DNA of 64,000 bases from Ciborinia camelliae (taxonomy: Eukaryota; Ascomycota; Leotiomycetes; Helotiales; Sclerotiniaceae): the NCBI GenBank assembly GCA_025890175.1, contig JANPYM010000002.1, positions 2,494,006-2,558,005 of the forward strand, given 5' to 3'. Under the pieces are notes generated by a model, which did no database searches, was not told the DNA's origin, and was given only the letters and a program-made list of their open reading frames with translations. Position 1 is the first letter of the stretch; each line of letters opens with the position of its first letter. Both the position numbers and the translations under genes were made by a program. Below are positions 35,851-48,733 of the stretch, piece by piece.

Positions 35851-36225
35851 GGAAATGGAATCGAAGGGGAAGGAAAGGCGGGACATGATAATTATTGGTA
35901 CCTATTGACAAACCCCCACTCATGAATCTTTTGGATTTTCTTGTTGGAGGATATTTACATTTTAAACCTTGTTTTGCTAGGTTGGGTTGGGGTTGCGATC
36001 GGGTCTGTGGGTGTGCGGACGGATTGGGTGTGCGAATGAATGAATGGATGGATGGATGGGTAAATGAATCCATTCATCCATCCGTAGATATGGCAGCAAG
36101 CAGGATGCAGGCAGGACGCAGGCAGGACGCAAGCAGGACGCAAGAAACAGGATCGAACTGGTTCCTCTGGAGGAATAATGATTGAATATCTAGGTACTGT
36201 GGGTCATTTATGGAAAGGATGGAAA

Positions 36226-36311
36226 GGAAAGGATGTTAAGGAAAGGATGTTAAGGAAAGGATGTTAAGGAAAGGATGTTAAGGAAAGGATGTTAAGGAAA
36301 GGATGTTAAGG
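36226..36311. repeat. GGAAAGGATGTTAA minisatellite, six units
   Basis: Six 14-bp units spaced exactly (GGATGTTAA at 36231 and every 14 bases), grading into GGAAAGG at the end. Confidence 0.93.
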
Positions 36312-37356
36312 AAAGGAAAGGAAGGAAGGGAAAGATTTATGAATTAACTGGGCGTGATGGAATGGGATGTATGGATGAGATGAGATGATATAGGTGATAC
36401 GGATCATATGGATGATATAGTGAGGTGGGCAAGAGCGATTCAGATTCTCTTTGCTCATTTATTCATTTATTCATTCATTCATTCATTCATCTATGGTGGC
36501 TGGATATCTGTCTATCTATCTACTCAGCAAAGGTTTAGGAATAGCAAGCATGAATAGCAAGCATGAATAGCAAGCAATGGATTTTTATATCACATCACAT
36601 CGTATCTCATCGTATCACATCATGATACAAACATCTAACTCTGAATCTAACTCCCAACTCTCCAAATCCATCTTCGAAATAAATCCAAATCCAAATCCAA
36701 ATCCACACATTCGCTAGGTATCAACATCAACATCAAAATCAACTACCTATATCAACATCAACATCCCCCCCACTCCAATTCATTTCAATAATTCAATAAT
36801 TCAATCCATCCATCCATTCAGTACAAAACCTCAAATTAATCATTCTATCGATAATAATATGATAATACCCATCACCTCATCGAAAGCTCTTCAAAAAATC
36901 TTTCTTTTGATCTATCTATCTCTGTATCTCACTATCTCTCTCTCTCTCTCTATCTCTCTATTGATTGGTCCCTATAAAATTTATATGTTAATTAGGTAGG
37001 TACGTAGGTACGTTTTGGTATGTTCTGGTAGGTACGGTATATTCTGGTATGTATAGAGAGAGCTAGATATATATAGAGATATATTTAGCTACCTACATTT
37101 AGCTATATATATGAGGCAGGCCTCAGCTAAAGATACCCTTAGGAAGGTGTGGTATTTCCATTTCCATTTCCATTTCCAACTAATAGTATTTTGAGCCTAG
37201 AGAGGGTGTGTGTATGTGTTTTTTTTCAAACGTCAGGTGGTTCGGACTTAATGTTAATGTTAATGTTATAAGGGGAGATTTGGGCCACAATCCTTCCCCT
37301 CGACACAAAAAACAATCCTTCTCCCCAATCCCCCACAAACGAAGACGAAAAAATTC

Positions 37357-37483
37357 GGGCGCGTGGTTTAGGGGTATAACGTTCCTTTCGCACATCACTG
37401 TATATCTATATACAATGTATACTATGTCAGTGAAAAAATCGTGAGATTAGGAAAGGTCTTGGGTTCGATTCCCAACCCGTCCA
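37357..37483 (+). tRNA. tRNA-Ala (CGC) with a 55-nt intron
   Basis: The 5' half begins GGGCGCG and has a D-arm with TTTAGGGGTATAA, then anticodon stem TTCCT and loop TTCGCA. After an intron (37393-37447, directly 3' of position 37) the stem closes with AGGAA. The variable loop AGGTC, T-arm TTGGGTTCGATTCCCAA and 3' strand CCCGTCC with A73 follow. A G3:U70 pair, the alanine identity element, is present, which supports Ala. One C:C mismatch (positions 6/67) weakens the acceptor stem. A TTTT terminator follows at once. CCA is not encoded. Confidence 0.78.
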
Positions 37484-38624
37484 TTTTGTTAAATTCATTT
37501 CAGATTCGTTCGGTTCTGTTCAGTCCATTGCTCGTCCGAGTGAGGGGTTATGTTTTTTTTGGGGGGATTTTTTTGGGATGTTTTGGCGATTTTTTGGGAT
37601 GTTTTGGGGGATTTTTTGGGGAGGGCGGAAAATCCAAGGTTTCTTTTTTTTTTTTGTATGGTATGATGGATGGTATGGTATATATGGTTTGATGACCTAC
37701 CTACCTACCTAGGTCCATGCACGCACATATATATATTCCCAAGATTTTCTTTTTTTTCTTTTTTTTCTTTTCCTTTCTTTCTTTATTTTTGTGGTGGGAT
37801 TTTTGTGGTAGAAGTTTTGAGATGAGCAGGAGGGGAAGAGAATGTGTGTGTCTGTCCTCTATCTATCTATACCTACTAGGTACCTATGTGTGTGTGTATG
37901 TGTGGAACAAAGAGGGGTGAGAGGGGTTAATGGGTGGATGGGTGGGGAGTAAGAAGTGGGAAGTGGAAAGTGGGAAGTGGGTGGGTGTACGGGAAGCACG
38001 GTGATACGGGTCCTTTCATTTCTTCATTTCTCTATTCTCCATACCTACCTCTCTACCTCTCCCTCTCTATACAGTACATCCCTACGAAAGACGCCTGCAG
38101 AACGAGATTCCATCGGGTCTAAAGGATAAAACGGCTCGGGCGGAAAGAGGAGGAAGGGGGGGTGTGGAGCAGTGGAGTCACCTCAGTGAGCTCAAGCTGG
38201 GGAGTTGGGAAAGTTTGAAGAATAGATCGATATCCAGCAGATAGAGGTACTTACTGTATATCAAAACTCCAAATAGAGTAAATACCGAATAGTATATCGA
38301 AAAATAATATCAACGGAGGAGAGTCATTTCATTATAATTTTACATCGTTTGCATACATAATACATGCCATGAATCAAATAGCCAAAAAAAACAGAAGAAA
38401 TAGCCAAACGCATCTTTTTAGAATTCAATCAAAATCGAAATCTTTTCTATATTCCTTCCTTCCACCATACGTGTACATACATGCGAATGAAGACGCGAGT
38501 ATTGGACTGGAATTTAGAGTCAAGGATTCATTTCTAGGATCATTTCAGGGTATTGAGTTTTTTGTAGAAGGTACTTTTCGTTCGGCTATTTGATCATAGA
38601 GATTTAGGAGGGTATTTTTTGACT

Positions 38625-39898
38625 TTAGTTTCCTGGGTTCTTGGAGACGAATTCAACACCCTTTTGGATGTTCTGTAAGGGAAAAGTGAGTTAGTTATAT
38701 GGGTAAAAATGAGTGGAGTCAAAAGGATAAACAAACCTTCTTCAAGTCGGCCAAGCATGCTTCCAACAACTTCTCCTCGGCAGCATCAATCTTTCCAACT
38801 TCCAAAATCTTTTGAACACCATCTGGTCCCAACTCAACCTTGCTGGCAAAGAAATCAACACCTTGATCCTTGTACAATGGGCTGTCAACGAAAGTTGGCT
38901 CAACGATACCAGTTTCTCCTTGGGAGGCCTTCAATAATGATTCGGCCATACGGGCACCAGCCATAGCCATGGAGAGAGTAGCGGAACCAGCACCATCCTT
39001 AGCTTGAACGACCTCATCACCACCGAATTGAACACGCTTGAGAAGGTTCTCGTTACCGACAAGATCTGGGTGGGAGGATTGAGAGAAGAGAGGAACAATG
39101 GTAACACCAGAGTGTCCACCAACAACAACAATGTTCTCATCAGCAGGGTCGGACTTCTTGATCTCACTGACGAATCTGCTGGCTCTAACGACATCCAAAG
39201 TGGTAACACCGAAAAGTCTCTTTGGGTTGTAAACTCCCTTGGCCTTGAAGATCTCGGCAACGATTGGGACAGTTGAGTTAACTGGGTTGGAAATAACGAG
39301 GATGTTGGCGTTTGGTGCAGACTCAGCAGCAGCCTTGGCGAGATCGCGAACGATGGATGCGTTAGTGTTGAAGAGGTCGTCACGGGTCATACCAGGTTTA
39401 CGTGGGACACCAGCTGGGATCAAGACGATTTCAGCATCTTTGAGAGCGGCGGCGAGACCAGATGGTGTTGGCTCATATCCAGTAACCTTGGACTTGGTGT
39501 TGATGTGGGAGATATCTGCTGCGACACCTATTTATCCAATTGAATGTCCCATTAGCACATCTGTACATTCAATTCCCTTTATTTTAGACCTCAACAATAT
39601 TCTTCTAGAAAATGACGCCGACGAACCTGGACCTCCACGGATATCGTACAAAGCCAAATCGGTAACGCGGGGGTTTAATTTGAGGAGAAGAGACAATGGC
39701 TGTCCGATTCCACCAGCAGCACCGAGAACTGTAACTTTAGACAGCTATTTTGAGTAAAATTAGTTGAGATTCATCATGACGGAGCCAAGTAAATAGGTAC
39801 AAGAAACATCGAACGGAATATTATCTTACATCTCTAGCAGAAGCAGAGAAAGCTCTGCATTGGACTGCGCCAGTCAATGCTCTTCGTGCGGCGAACAT
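38625..39898 (-). CDS. MDH1: malate dehydrogenase, mitochondrial
   Basis: NAD-dependent malate/oxaloacetate interconversion in the TCA cycle. Four exons: 39898-39830, 39744-39627, 39527-38737 and 38672-38625, 341 residues. Exon 1 ([23 protein letters not shown]) is a typical presequence. Exon 2 opens with [20 protein letters not shown], the Rossmann loop. Substrate and active-site blocks follow: [26 protein letters not shown] and [16 protein letters not shown] with the catalytic His. The last exon gives [15 protein letters not shown]. The presequence distinguishes it from the cytosolic or peroxisomal forms. Codon bias suggests high expression. Confidence 0.96.
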
Positions 39899-40962
39899 GA
39901 TGTGGGATATATTATGTGATGGTGGAAAGGGGGAGAGAAAGTTATAAATTATTCAATATTTGATGAGGGACAGAAAAAGAAAAGACTTTCGTTGGAGAGG
40001 AATCTACAAGCTGTGTTGTGCTGAGCGAAGTTTCCGGATTGTTCCCGATCGTTGAGACTAAACCAAAAGGGGAAAGGTGACAGAATTCTGACGTATCACG
40101 TGTGGATGGTGGACCGAGGTCGGTAAAATTGGAAGATCTTTGGATTTTCATAAGGCGGTTATTTCTGGAAGGTTAAAAACCATGGTTCTAGCTGGAGATA
40201 TGAATCTTGATAGTTACGTTACCGGTATTGTTATTTGAGAAGTACTCAAATGTTGAAACTTAGACAGGTTGTCTTTGCAAATTCATTCCATCTTTCTTCC
40301 TCAAATTGCATTGCTTCTCATAGTTGAGAGCGGATTTGCCTTCCCTATCCTCAGTCCAAATGCTGGAGCTGGAAGATATAGGTATCATTAATATCATTCA
40401 TTGACTGGTTCATTGGTTCTCAAACATCTTCCCCCTCAAATCTCAATGACTTTCTATGGATCTGGAGTCATTCGATGTTTGAGCTTTACCCGAGTACCTA
40501 GGGAGGTTATTCAAACCGTCCATCTGACTTCACTCATCCGATATCCGATATATTACTCAGGAGTCAGGACCCCAAAATATAGGTATCTCTTCACTCAACA
40601 ACAATTGTTAAACCTCCGGAAACAAATTGCTCCTACATTTCAGATTTAAGTGATCCGATTCGAACGCTTGAACGGTCTTGTCGATCCAATCATGTTTCTG
40701 GCCCGGGTAAATCGGGAGCGTGGGGGAATACAGGTGGGGTTGTACAGAAATAGTAAGATTTACAACTTCGAATATCAGCCTGAATATACAGTTCTTGACT
40801 TTGTTGGCATGAAATGTATAACTATATGTATGCATTTGAACTTGGAGATACTCGATATTTCTATTTCTTTTTCATGATTCAACTCCTTGTAGTGCGGAAT
40901 CACAATCTCCTTTAAATTTCACAGCACAAAATTCATTCATCTATCTCTCTCCTATTCTCAAT
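39899..40962. promoter_or_regulatory. divergent MDH1/GH5 promoter region
   Basis: About 1.06 kb between two starts pointing away from each other. There is a pyrimidine-rich stretch just before the GH5 ATG (TCTATCTCTCTCCTATTCTC) and a purine-rich one (plus strand) upstream of MDH1. No gene is seen. Confidence 0.55.
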
Positions 40963-42436
40963 ATGTCCAATGGCATCCTTCGAGTAGAAGGCGAGCAAGT
41001 AGTTGATGCCTCAGGTAAACCCGTCATACTCCGAGGGGCTGGTCTGGGAGGATGGATGAATATGGAGAACTTCATAACTGGTTATCCCGGCCATGAACAT
41101 CAACATCGAACTGCCATGTTGAAAGTTCTCGGCAAGGAAAAATATGAATTCTTCTTTGATAAGTTCCTAGAGTATTTCTTCATGGAAGATGATGCCAAGT
41201 TTTTTGCTAGCCTGGGGTTGAATTGTTTGCGTTTACCATTCAACTATCGACATTTTGAAGATGATATGAATCCTAGAGTCTTGAAAGAAAGTGGATTCAA
41301 GCATTTGGATCGTGTGATAGAACTTGTAAGTATTTCTTAGAAGGCTTTTTATTTAAATATATTGAGGCAAGCAGTGCGCCAAACATAAAATCTACACAAT
41401 CCTCGATATGCACACCGTCCCCGGTGCCCAAAACCCAGACTGGCATTCCGACAACCCATCCAACTACGCCTCATTCTGGGACCACAAAGACCATCAAGAT
41501 CGTACAATCTGGCTCTGGTCACAAATCGCCTTACGCTACCGTGATAATCCCTGGGTGGCAGGCTACAACCCCATCAACGAACCCTGCGATCCACTGCACC
41601 ACCGCCTCCCCGAATTCTACACCCGTTTCGAATCCAGCATCCGCAAAATCGATCCCTCCCACATCCTCTGGCTGGATGGAAACACCTTCGCCATGGAATG
41701 GAAATCCTTCGCCACCATCCTCCCCAACTGTGCCTACGCGCTCCACGACTATTCATCCATGGGTTTCCCGACCGGAACCCCCTTCACCAACTCACCCACC
41801 CAAATCGAACACCTCGAATCCAGTTTCCTCCGCAAATGCACATTTATGAAAACCCACCACGTTCCCAGCTGGAACGGCGAATTTGGCCCCGTCTACGCAG
41901 ACCCCTCGCTCGACGAAAATGCCGCCGAGGTAAATACCCAACGCTACAATCTCCTCGGCGCCCAACTCAAAATCTACGACAAATATCAAATCCCCTGGAG
42001 CATCTGGCTCTACAAAGATCTCGGACTCCAAGGCATGGTCGCCACATCCCCCAGCTCTCCCTATCACACCCTCGTGACTCCTTTCTTGCAAAAGAAACGC
42101 CATCTTCAACTCGATGCCTGGGGGTCCCCGGCTTCAGACTTCTTAAATAATGCTTTAGATCCGTTGATACAATGGATAGAAGATAATGCTCCCAAGGCGA
42201 AAGATCAATATCCAACACCTTGGGGGGTTCAAAGACAGCTTTTGAGAGGGGTAGTGCAGACGTATGTGGCGAGTAGTTTTGCAGATGAGTTTGCGGAGCT
42301 TTTTAGAGGGTTTGGGGAGGAAGAGTTGGAGGCGTTGGCGGGGAGTTGGAAATTTGAGAATTGTGTTAAGAGGGAGGGGTTGAATAGGGTGTTGAGTGAT
42401 TTTGCGGAGGGGAGAAGGAAGGTTAAGGGAGAGTGA
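40963..42436 (+). CDS. glycoside hydrolase family 5 protein, intracellular
   Basis: Two exons, 40963-41325 and 41375-42436, 474 residues. It has a GH5 (beta/alpha)8 fold: RGAGLGGWMNMENF at strand 1, GLNCLRLPFNYRHFED, LDMHTVPGAQNPDWHSDN, and the catalytic acid in YNPINEPCD (Glu about 190). The second catalytic Glu is in SWNGEFGPVY (about 290). There is no signal peptide, so unlike secreted cellulases it is probably cytosolic. The substrate cannot be read from the sequence; glucosides or glycolipid-type glucosyl bonds are possible. Codon use changes along exon 2, with C-ending codons early and G-rich ones near the end. It converges on the next gene with only 234 bp between stops. Confidence 0.87.
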
Positions 42437-42670
42437 ATGAGTGATGTAGAAAAGAGAAATATGTGATAATGCTGGGATTGGCATTATTCACTATGGCACT
42501 TGGATATGGAAACAGTAATTCCTTATCTCCACCTTCAAGTGTTGAAGAACATACATCTTATGCACTGAAGATATTTTAATTACTTCTCAGAACCGCTATT
42601 TCCATACTAACCGCTGACCTTTGCTAAAAGAAATACAAAGACATATTGCTAATAATCATACCCAGCCCGG

Positions 42671-45600
42671 TCATCTTATTACTCCTTTTCCTTTCCTATC
42701 AAACACAACACGACGATTATCAGTCTCATCATTATCCGTCTCATGATACCTTGTCTCCGCATCCCTAGTTTCATCGTTATTCGACTCTACATCCCTCGCC
42801 TCATCATCGCTTGTCTTTTCGTTATCCATCTCATAGCCCTTCGTAGCCTCTTTACTGGACTCCCCAGAAACTGGACCTGCAAATGATGGGCTTGATATTT
42901 CTGGCGGTGACGGTTTGTTCAACTCATCCCGCGAAGAACGTCGTTTGAAGAAATAAGCCGCCCGATGAACATTCCCCTCAAAAGTCGACAACGCATTAAG
43001 AGCTTCCATACTCGAGGCACCCAACGCCTTGAGTTCCAGTACATCATCTTCTGAAAAGCCGGGCTGCTCCTTTTCTCCCTCCAAGATATGCTTGGTCGCA
43101 TATTCAACATCACCCCTGGCAATCGTCAACGCCTTGAAAGCTTCGTCTTGCGTGGCTCCCACGGCTACAACTTGAGCTACAGTCTCTTCCGGAAACGACT
43201 GTTGCTCCTCCACTTTGTGCGAGAATAAACTATACACCGCTTGCAGAACGTTACACCCAGAAATCGCCAGCGCACGAGAGGCTGCTTTACGCGAGAATCC
43301 CATATTTACAATATGATCTATACTCGTTGCTGGAAACGACACCTTAAACTCGTCTTCCTCGTAGATAGGAAGCATAGGTGCAGAGACAAGGGGGAGATAT
43401 CCTTTGAAACGGACTGAAGTATTGATGGGAGGAAGCTTATTCGCAGTGCGCAATTGTTCTATCTGCATCCTGATCTCAGAAAGTAGATCAGAAGCGCTGT
43501 CCCATGAAGATTTTCCACCCTGTGTAGGGGTAGACGTTTGGCCCGGTACAGCTACTTTGTATTGCCAATTGTCCAACACTCCATTCGTATGCCCTGTTGC
43601 AACCGGCTCACCATGCTGCACTGGAAGAGACCATTCGCTCTTCAAAACTGCTTCCATGTACCAATTGTCAAAGATTTGGCGCACTCGCATTGCCTCCATA
43701 ACACAATCTTTTGCGACTATGGTATTATTGGCATGGAGCGTACTTTCGGCGGGCGTACTTTCGGCGGGCGTACTTTCGGTGGCTGTACTGTGGGCGCTTA
43801 CATTATGCAGCCATGTCATTTTCCACTTGGACTCTACATATTTGGCTATATGTTTCTTGTCGTCTTCGGTTGCCTTCGTTTCAAAATCCTCCTTTGCATG
43901 ATTGTTATTACAAATAAAATCGCGTTTACATTGTACATCTTTCTCGATCTCAATAAATTCTTCCCATACAGTCATAAAGTCGCTGGTGACGTTTTTCGTT
44001 TGCTGTTCCCCCTCACGTTGTTGTGTGGCAATCTTTTCACTCTCTTCGGAACATTCAGGCTCTGCTTGCTCAGCATACTCGATGTGCTCTACAGATGCTA
44101 TATTCAATGCATTCTCTTCAGGCTTTTGGGATTGGGGTTCAACACTAACACCGGAAGAGACTGTAGGTTGTGCACGGGCACTGACTTGTTGAGGAGGTTT
44201 GTTTTGTGCAGATTCATCCTTCAGTTGGCTTGAAGCATCATCTAACCCTTCAATGCCACTATCTCCTCGACTGTGCTGCTGATAAGATTGTCGTTGAGTG
44301 GGAGGTGGTACCGTTTGCCCAGAAACTGGAGTAGGTGCTGCTCCTGACTCTTTACCCCCTCCGGGCACTAGGTTACCCATATCTTCTTTGTCCACTACAT
44401 GCCCTCCACTCCCCTCTTGTCTCAAATCAGGGTTGGTAGATTTCTTTCGAAGAAACCCCAATTTACTAGGTCCTGCCCCTCCACGTAACCGAGTATCAGT
44501 TGATTTGGACCGGGGAGTGAGTGTCACATCGCGGAGGTGAGTTCTCCAACCTTCAACCCTATTTCGTTGGCTGTGACGTTTGTTTCGCACGAATAAGGGG
44601 CATTCAATGACGTTCCGATTTAACCAGTTTCGTCTGCTATTTCCCCCCCCTGCACGCAAGTGGACATCAAAAGACCTGCCAATGGCACAATCAGCAGGTA
44701 GAGAAGATCGTAGGGTATAGTTCTTCCACTCGAGGATGCTCCTGGCAGTATATGCCTTTAAGATCCCACGCTTCAGCCGTTTGACATCGAGTACCTTGTG
44801 TGTGCGTCGATTCTGTATCTCCTCCCATTGTTCTTCATATCCCCGCACCTTTCCCATTCTTTTCCGGAAACCAGGGTGTTCAGAGGGCTCAATTCTAGCA
44901 CCGTGACTTTCAAGAAAATTTGCCCAGTTCTTTAAATATTCTACATGCCCTGAGATCCGATCAAATTCCCTCAACAAATTTCTACAATTTCTGGTCCTTA
45001 GACACTGCGATGTGTCAAGCTCTCCAGCGTCTTCACACTCTTCACACTCTTCGACACCATTTAGTTCTTCAAGCTCTTCGTCCTGCTGTCGTTGTCTGCG
45101 CAGTTTATTCCACACGAATGTTTTGAATGTCCTAAGTTTCCGAAGCAGCCTATTACTTTTGCCTTCAGACCCCGCTCCACCACGCTGATGGGTGGAATCC
45201 AATTCCAATCTGGAATAAGCAACTTGTGTAAGATCAATATTATTTTCGGCGATGGTCATGGTATCCTTTGCCTTCGAAGGACCATGCCTTGACAGTGTGA
45301 TACTGAATGTAAGCCCTTCATTATGCAACTCGTGTATTTTGTTCATGAGCATCTCGTTTGTATTTAGTGCTTCAAACAGGTATCGCAAGCCAGGGATTTC
45401 CTCTACATGGGTTCCAAGCTCCGAAAAAGCCGTTGCTGTTTCCTGCGCAAAACTCCTTGCGTTTGCGTGTAGCTGTTGTATCGTCTCCAGGTATATATCT
45501 CCACTTAATATACCCGTCATCATTCCAACAGAGGTAAAGTAGTTCGCCATCTCACGCTCGGATGGGAGTATGTCGCACTCTTCATGCTCTCTCAAATCTC

Positions 45601-48600
45601 CCGGCTCTTTATGCACTACAGGCTCTCTGGAATCTTCAGGATCTTCAGGAGGGAGAGAATTAACTTCCTCCTTACCAGTCACCTTTTTTCGTATGTATCT
45701 GAAGAACCTCTTTTTCAGAAGACGAAATTTATCGCGTTTGCCTTCAGACCCCGCTCCTCCACGGTGATGAACTCCGGGTTCTTCAGAAGGGGGAGAATTG
45801 GCTTCCTCCTCACCTGTCACCTTTTTTCGTATGTATCCGAAGAACCTCTTGTTCAAAATAAGAAACCTATCGCGTTTACGTTCAAACTCTACTCCGCGCT
45901 TGCAAAGTTTTGTGATTTCGATTCTTTTCTTGAGGACGCTCTTTGCACGATTTGCATCCCTAATGCCGCCATGCATCAACTTGAGAAAAGGCCACGTCTT
46001 CAGTGTGCCTTCTTGATTTCGATTTCTTATCTGCTCCACTCTCAGTTCGAATGCAATTAGCTTTTTGCGGTTTTCGGTCATAAGCACAAATCCCCAATGG
46101 AGATCGGATTCTTTTGGGAGAGTCGCTAAAATTTTGCGCAACTCCGCCTTCAAATGATATACTTCCCCCCCAAGTCGGTTATATCTTTTCCATGCCCTCG
46201 AAGATATCACTCCATCCCGAATTGGAATTCTGCCACGACATTCGTCATCATTCCACCCATCTCCATCTCCTCCATCTCCTCCATCTCCTCCATCTCCTCC
46301 ATCTCCTCCGTTTTCTTCATCTCCTCCATCTCCCGCATCCCCCGCATCTCCCGCATCTCCCGCATCCCCCGCATCCCCCGCATCTCCCACATCTCCCACA
46401 TCTCCCACATCTCCCGCATCTCCCGCATCTCCTGCATCTCCTACATCTCCCCCGTCTCCTTCGTCTGCTCCATCTCCTGCATCTCCCCCGTCTCCTTCGT
46501 CTGCTCCATCTCCTGCATCTCCCCCGTCTCCTTCATCTGCTCCATCTCCTCCATCTTCTCCGTCTCCTTCGTCTGCTCTCTTCCTGTTCTCTTCCTGTTC
46601 CTCACTTCTTTTCTTTTTGTCCTCTTTATGCTCATCATTCTCATTACGCTCATTACTCTCTCCATTCCCTTCGGTATGAGTTTTTCCGTTGTCAATTGGC
46701 GTTTCTCTAATGGGTTTCTTGAAGATCTTTGCAAATTTCCGAATTTTATCGCGTTTGCGCCCATGCCCTGGTGATGCTGGTGATGCTGATGGTGCTGATG
46801 GTGCTGATGGTGCTGATGGTGCTGATGGTGCTGATGGTGCTGATGGTGCTGATGGTGCTGATGGTGCTGATGGTGCTGATGGTGCTGATGGTGCTGATGG
46901 TGCTGATGGTGCATTACTTGGAATATACTCACATGTATCCCAGATCCCTCCCCTCAAGTGCACATAGTTTGATTCGAGGCTGCGTTCTGAATTAAATTCG
47001 GTACTGGAACTCTTGTTTCGGATAGTGCAAATTGCATTCCACGAGGCTAATTCTAACCCTTGGATCGATTTTATTTTCATCGATAGAGCTTCGTTTACCA
47101 TTTCTTGTTTTTTCTCGGCCATCTTTGGGGTGATGGGTGTATCTACACGGTAAATTCCATTCTCTTCACGCGTATACATTAGGTCCACCATTGGATCATA
47201 CTTAGGAAACGGTTGAGAAGAAAAATGGGAACCGCCATAACCAAAATCTATGACAGGCTGACCATAATGATGTGAGTTTCTCTTAGACATTCTCCTTGAG
47301 CGTAATCCGTGCATATTTGCCCATGCTGTATTCCCTCCACTTAAATGAGTGGGAGCTGATTCTAAAACGGGTGAAGTCGGGTTTCCGATGTATGCTTCGT
47401 GATTATCTTCAGAAGTACAGCTCGGGATAGGACTTTTCTCTAGTAGATGCTGTTGCCTAGCTTTACATAGAGCAGCATAAGGGGGCTCGATGCTAGTTGA
47501 AGTTGATCGCTCTGTATTTGTCCAGGTATCATCTCTAGTGATATTGGATGGATTATATTGTGGAATGAACGAAGCCAATTCTTCCATATCTGACTCAGAT
47601 CGCGTTTCCAAGGTTGAGTTTCGGTTAAAATTTGACACAATTAGGGGTCGTTGCCAAGATCCATGTAGTTCAGTTCCAACCCACGGCCACTCAAAGATTG
47701 AGCCAGAATTTGCCCCCTTTAAGGGACATGGATACAAACTCTTCCTAAGTTCAATATCTTGTCTATCTACTTCAACTTTTTCAACCCATTTCTCAGTCAG
47801 TGTCGAGCGAGTTGATTCTAGGTCCAACGATACGCCATCCGCCTCCAAGATGTTGCGTGAGATCTTATTCGAATTGGTCGTTTTTGCAAGCAAGGCTTCG
47901 TTGGAATTTACAGTACTCATTGATTGGAGATCGGATGATCCTGAGCTCGTGCTGTCTGCCATAGAGCCATCATCTGCTACCAAATCTGAAATCGATATCT
48001 GAGCAGATATTGACGATTGATGCGAGTCTTTGCGTAAATTAACACCACTTGATTGAAGACCGATTAAAAATAGTCGTTCGATCTTTGCCTCTGGGTTATT
48101 GCATGTAATGGCATTCGGATTTGGCATTTCAGCAGATTCTAAATGTCGAGGCAAACACCAACTGGGCATGCAAGGGAGAGGGATATAATGAAGTAATCCA
48201 TCGTGCTGCCAGTACATAATTAGCACGCATCTTAAAAATTAAGGTATGCCAGACGTAACTTCAATTGAAGTAACATATGATTCAAAGGAAAAACTTACAC
48301 CGACCGATCCATGAACATGAGAACCACCATCTGGTATAAATTGAGCAGTACTGAGAGAAACAGGGCAACCTTTGAAAACCCCCAGGTTACGAGCAAATTC
48401 CCTTAAAATTCCCATGAGCCTTTCATCAATTACTGGCACACTTTTCGAGCCATCAAACTTTAACTCGATGTTGATGAATTTCCATGGAGGGAGATTGTGA
48501 ATCCTTGGCACTACTTTGAGGGATTTGGATATAGATTCTTCAATTCTTGCATTGGAGAGCCTGGCATAATTGATTTTGTCCATTAATCTGTCGATTAAAT

Positions 48601-48733
48601 GTTGAATATCACTTTTTCTTGCGAGAAACTGAGATGTGAATATCTGATGAATGATGATCTCTGATAATTTTGGCTCCGATAATGGAGCATATTGTTTGAA
48701 GGACGGCTGGGCTGGGCTGATTAAAATAGCCAT
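42671..48733 (-). CDS. large modular protein with LRGG-like motifs and three UBA-like domains
   Basis: Two exons, 48733-48299 and 48205-42671, 1,989 residues. The phase-0 join uses a GTAAGT donor and a GGCAG acceptor with GTGCTAATT as branch site. Not a recognised family. The N-terminal exon is a compact domain (LPPWKFINIELKFDGSK, GGSHVHGSVG). Then come a Ser-rich stretch, SAP tripeptide repeats (about 577-618), a GDAGD/GDGGD region (about 695-795) and Lys/Arg-rich helical units. HLRGG, HHRGG, HQRGG, HLRAGGG and RLRGG occur near residues 562, 959, 1152, 1327 and 1385, most followed by a basic stretch. Three UBA-like helices (DHIVNMGFSRKAASRAL and two diverged copies) lie at about 1770-1900, before a DE/T-rich tail. 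LRGG plus UBA hints at a ubiquitin link; this is inference. Confidence 0.75.
46255..46562. repeat. coding minisatellite, GD-rich (GDxGD) tract
   Basis: Imperfect tandem units built on CTCCCGCATCTCC/CTCCATCTCC on the plus strand, encoding runs of Gly-Asp-Ala/Gly/Val and DEGDGGD on the minus strand. Units stay in multiples of three, so the frame is kept. Confidence 0.9.
46788..46914. repeat. coding minisatellite, 9-bp GGTGCTGAT units (SAP repeats)
   Basis: About 14 almost identical 9-bp units encoding Ser-Ala-Pro on the minus strand. This perfection at DNA level implies recent expansion or contraction. Confidence 0.95.

Larger units (their letters stand above)
35590..38624. other. convergent intergenic region with satellites and a tRNA
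   Basis: 3' flanks of the AAA+ and malate dehydrogenase genes. It holds a 19-unit GGGAT array, a 14-bp minisatellite, TCTC and CATTC runs, T-rich tracts at 37550-37800 and one tRNA gene. No protein gene is supportable. Confidence 0.6.

Noticed and set aside
46114..46774. Long His/Leu/Ser-rich frames opposite the GD-rich array
   Set aside because: Repeat DNA is open in several frames; only the minus frame continues into non-repetitive coding sequence with conserved-looking domains.
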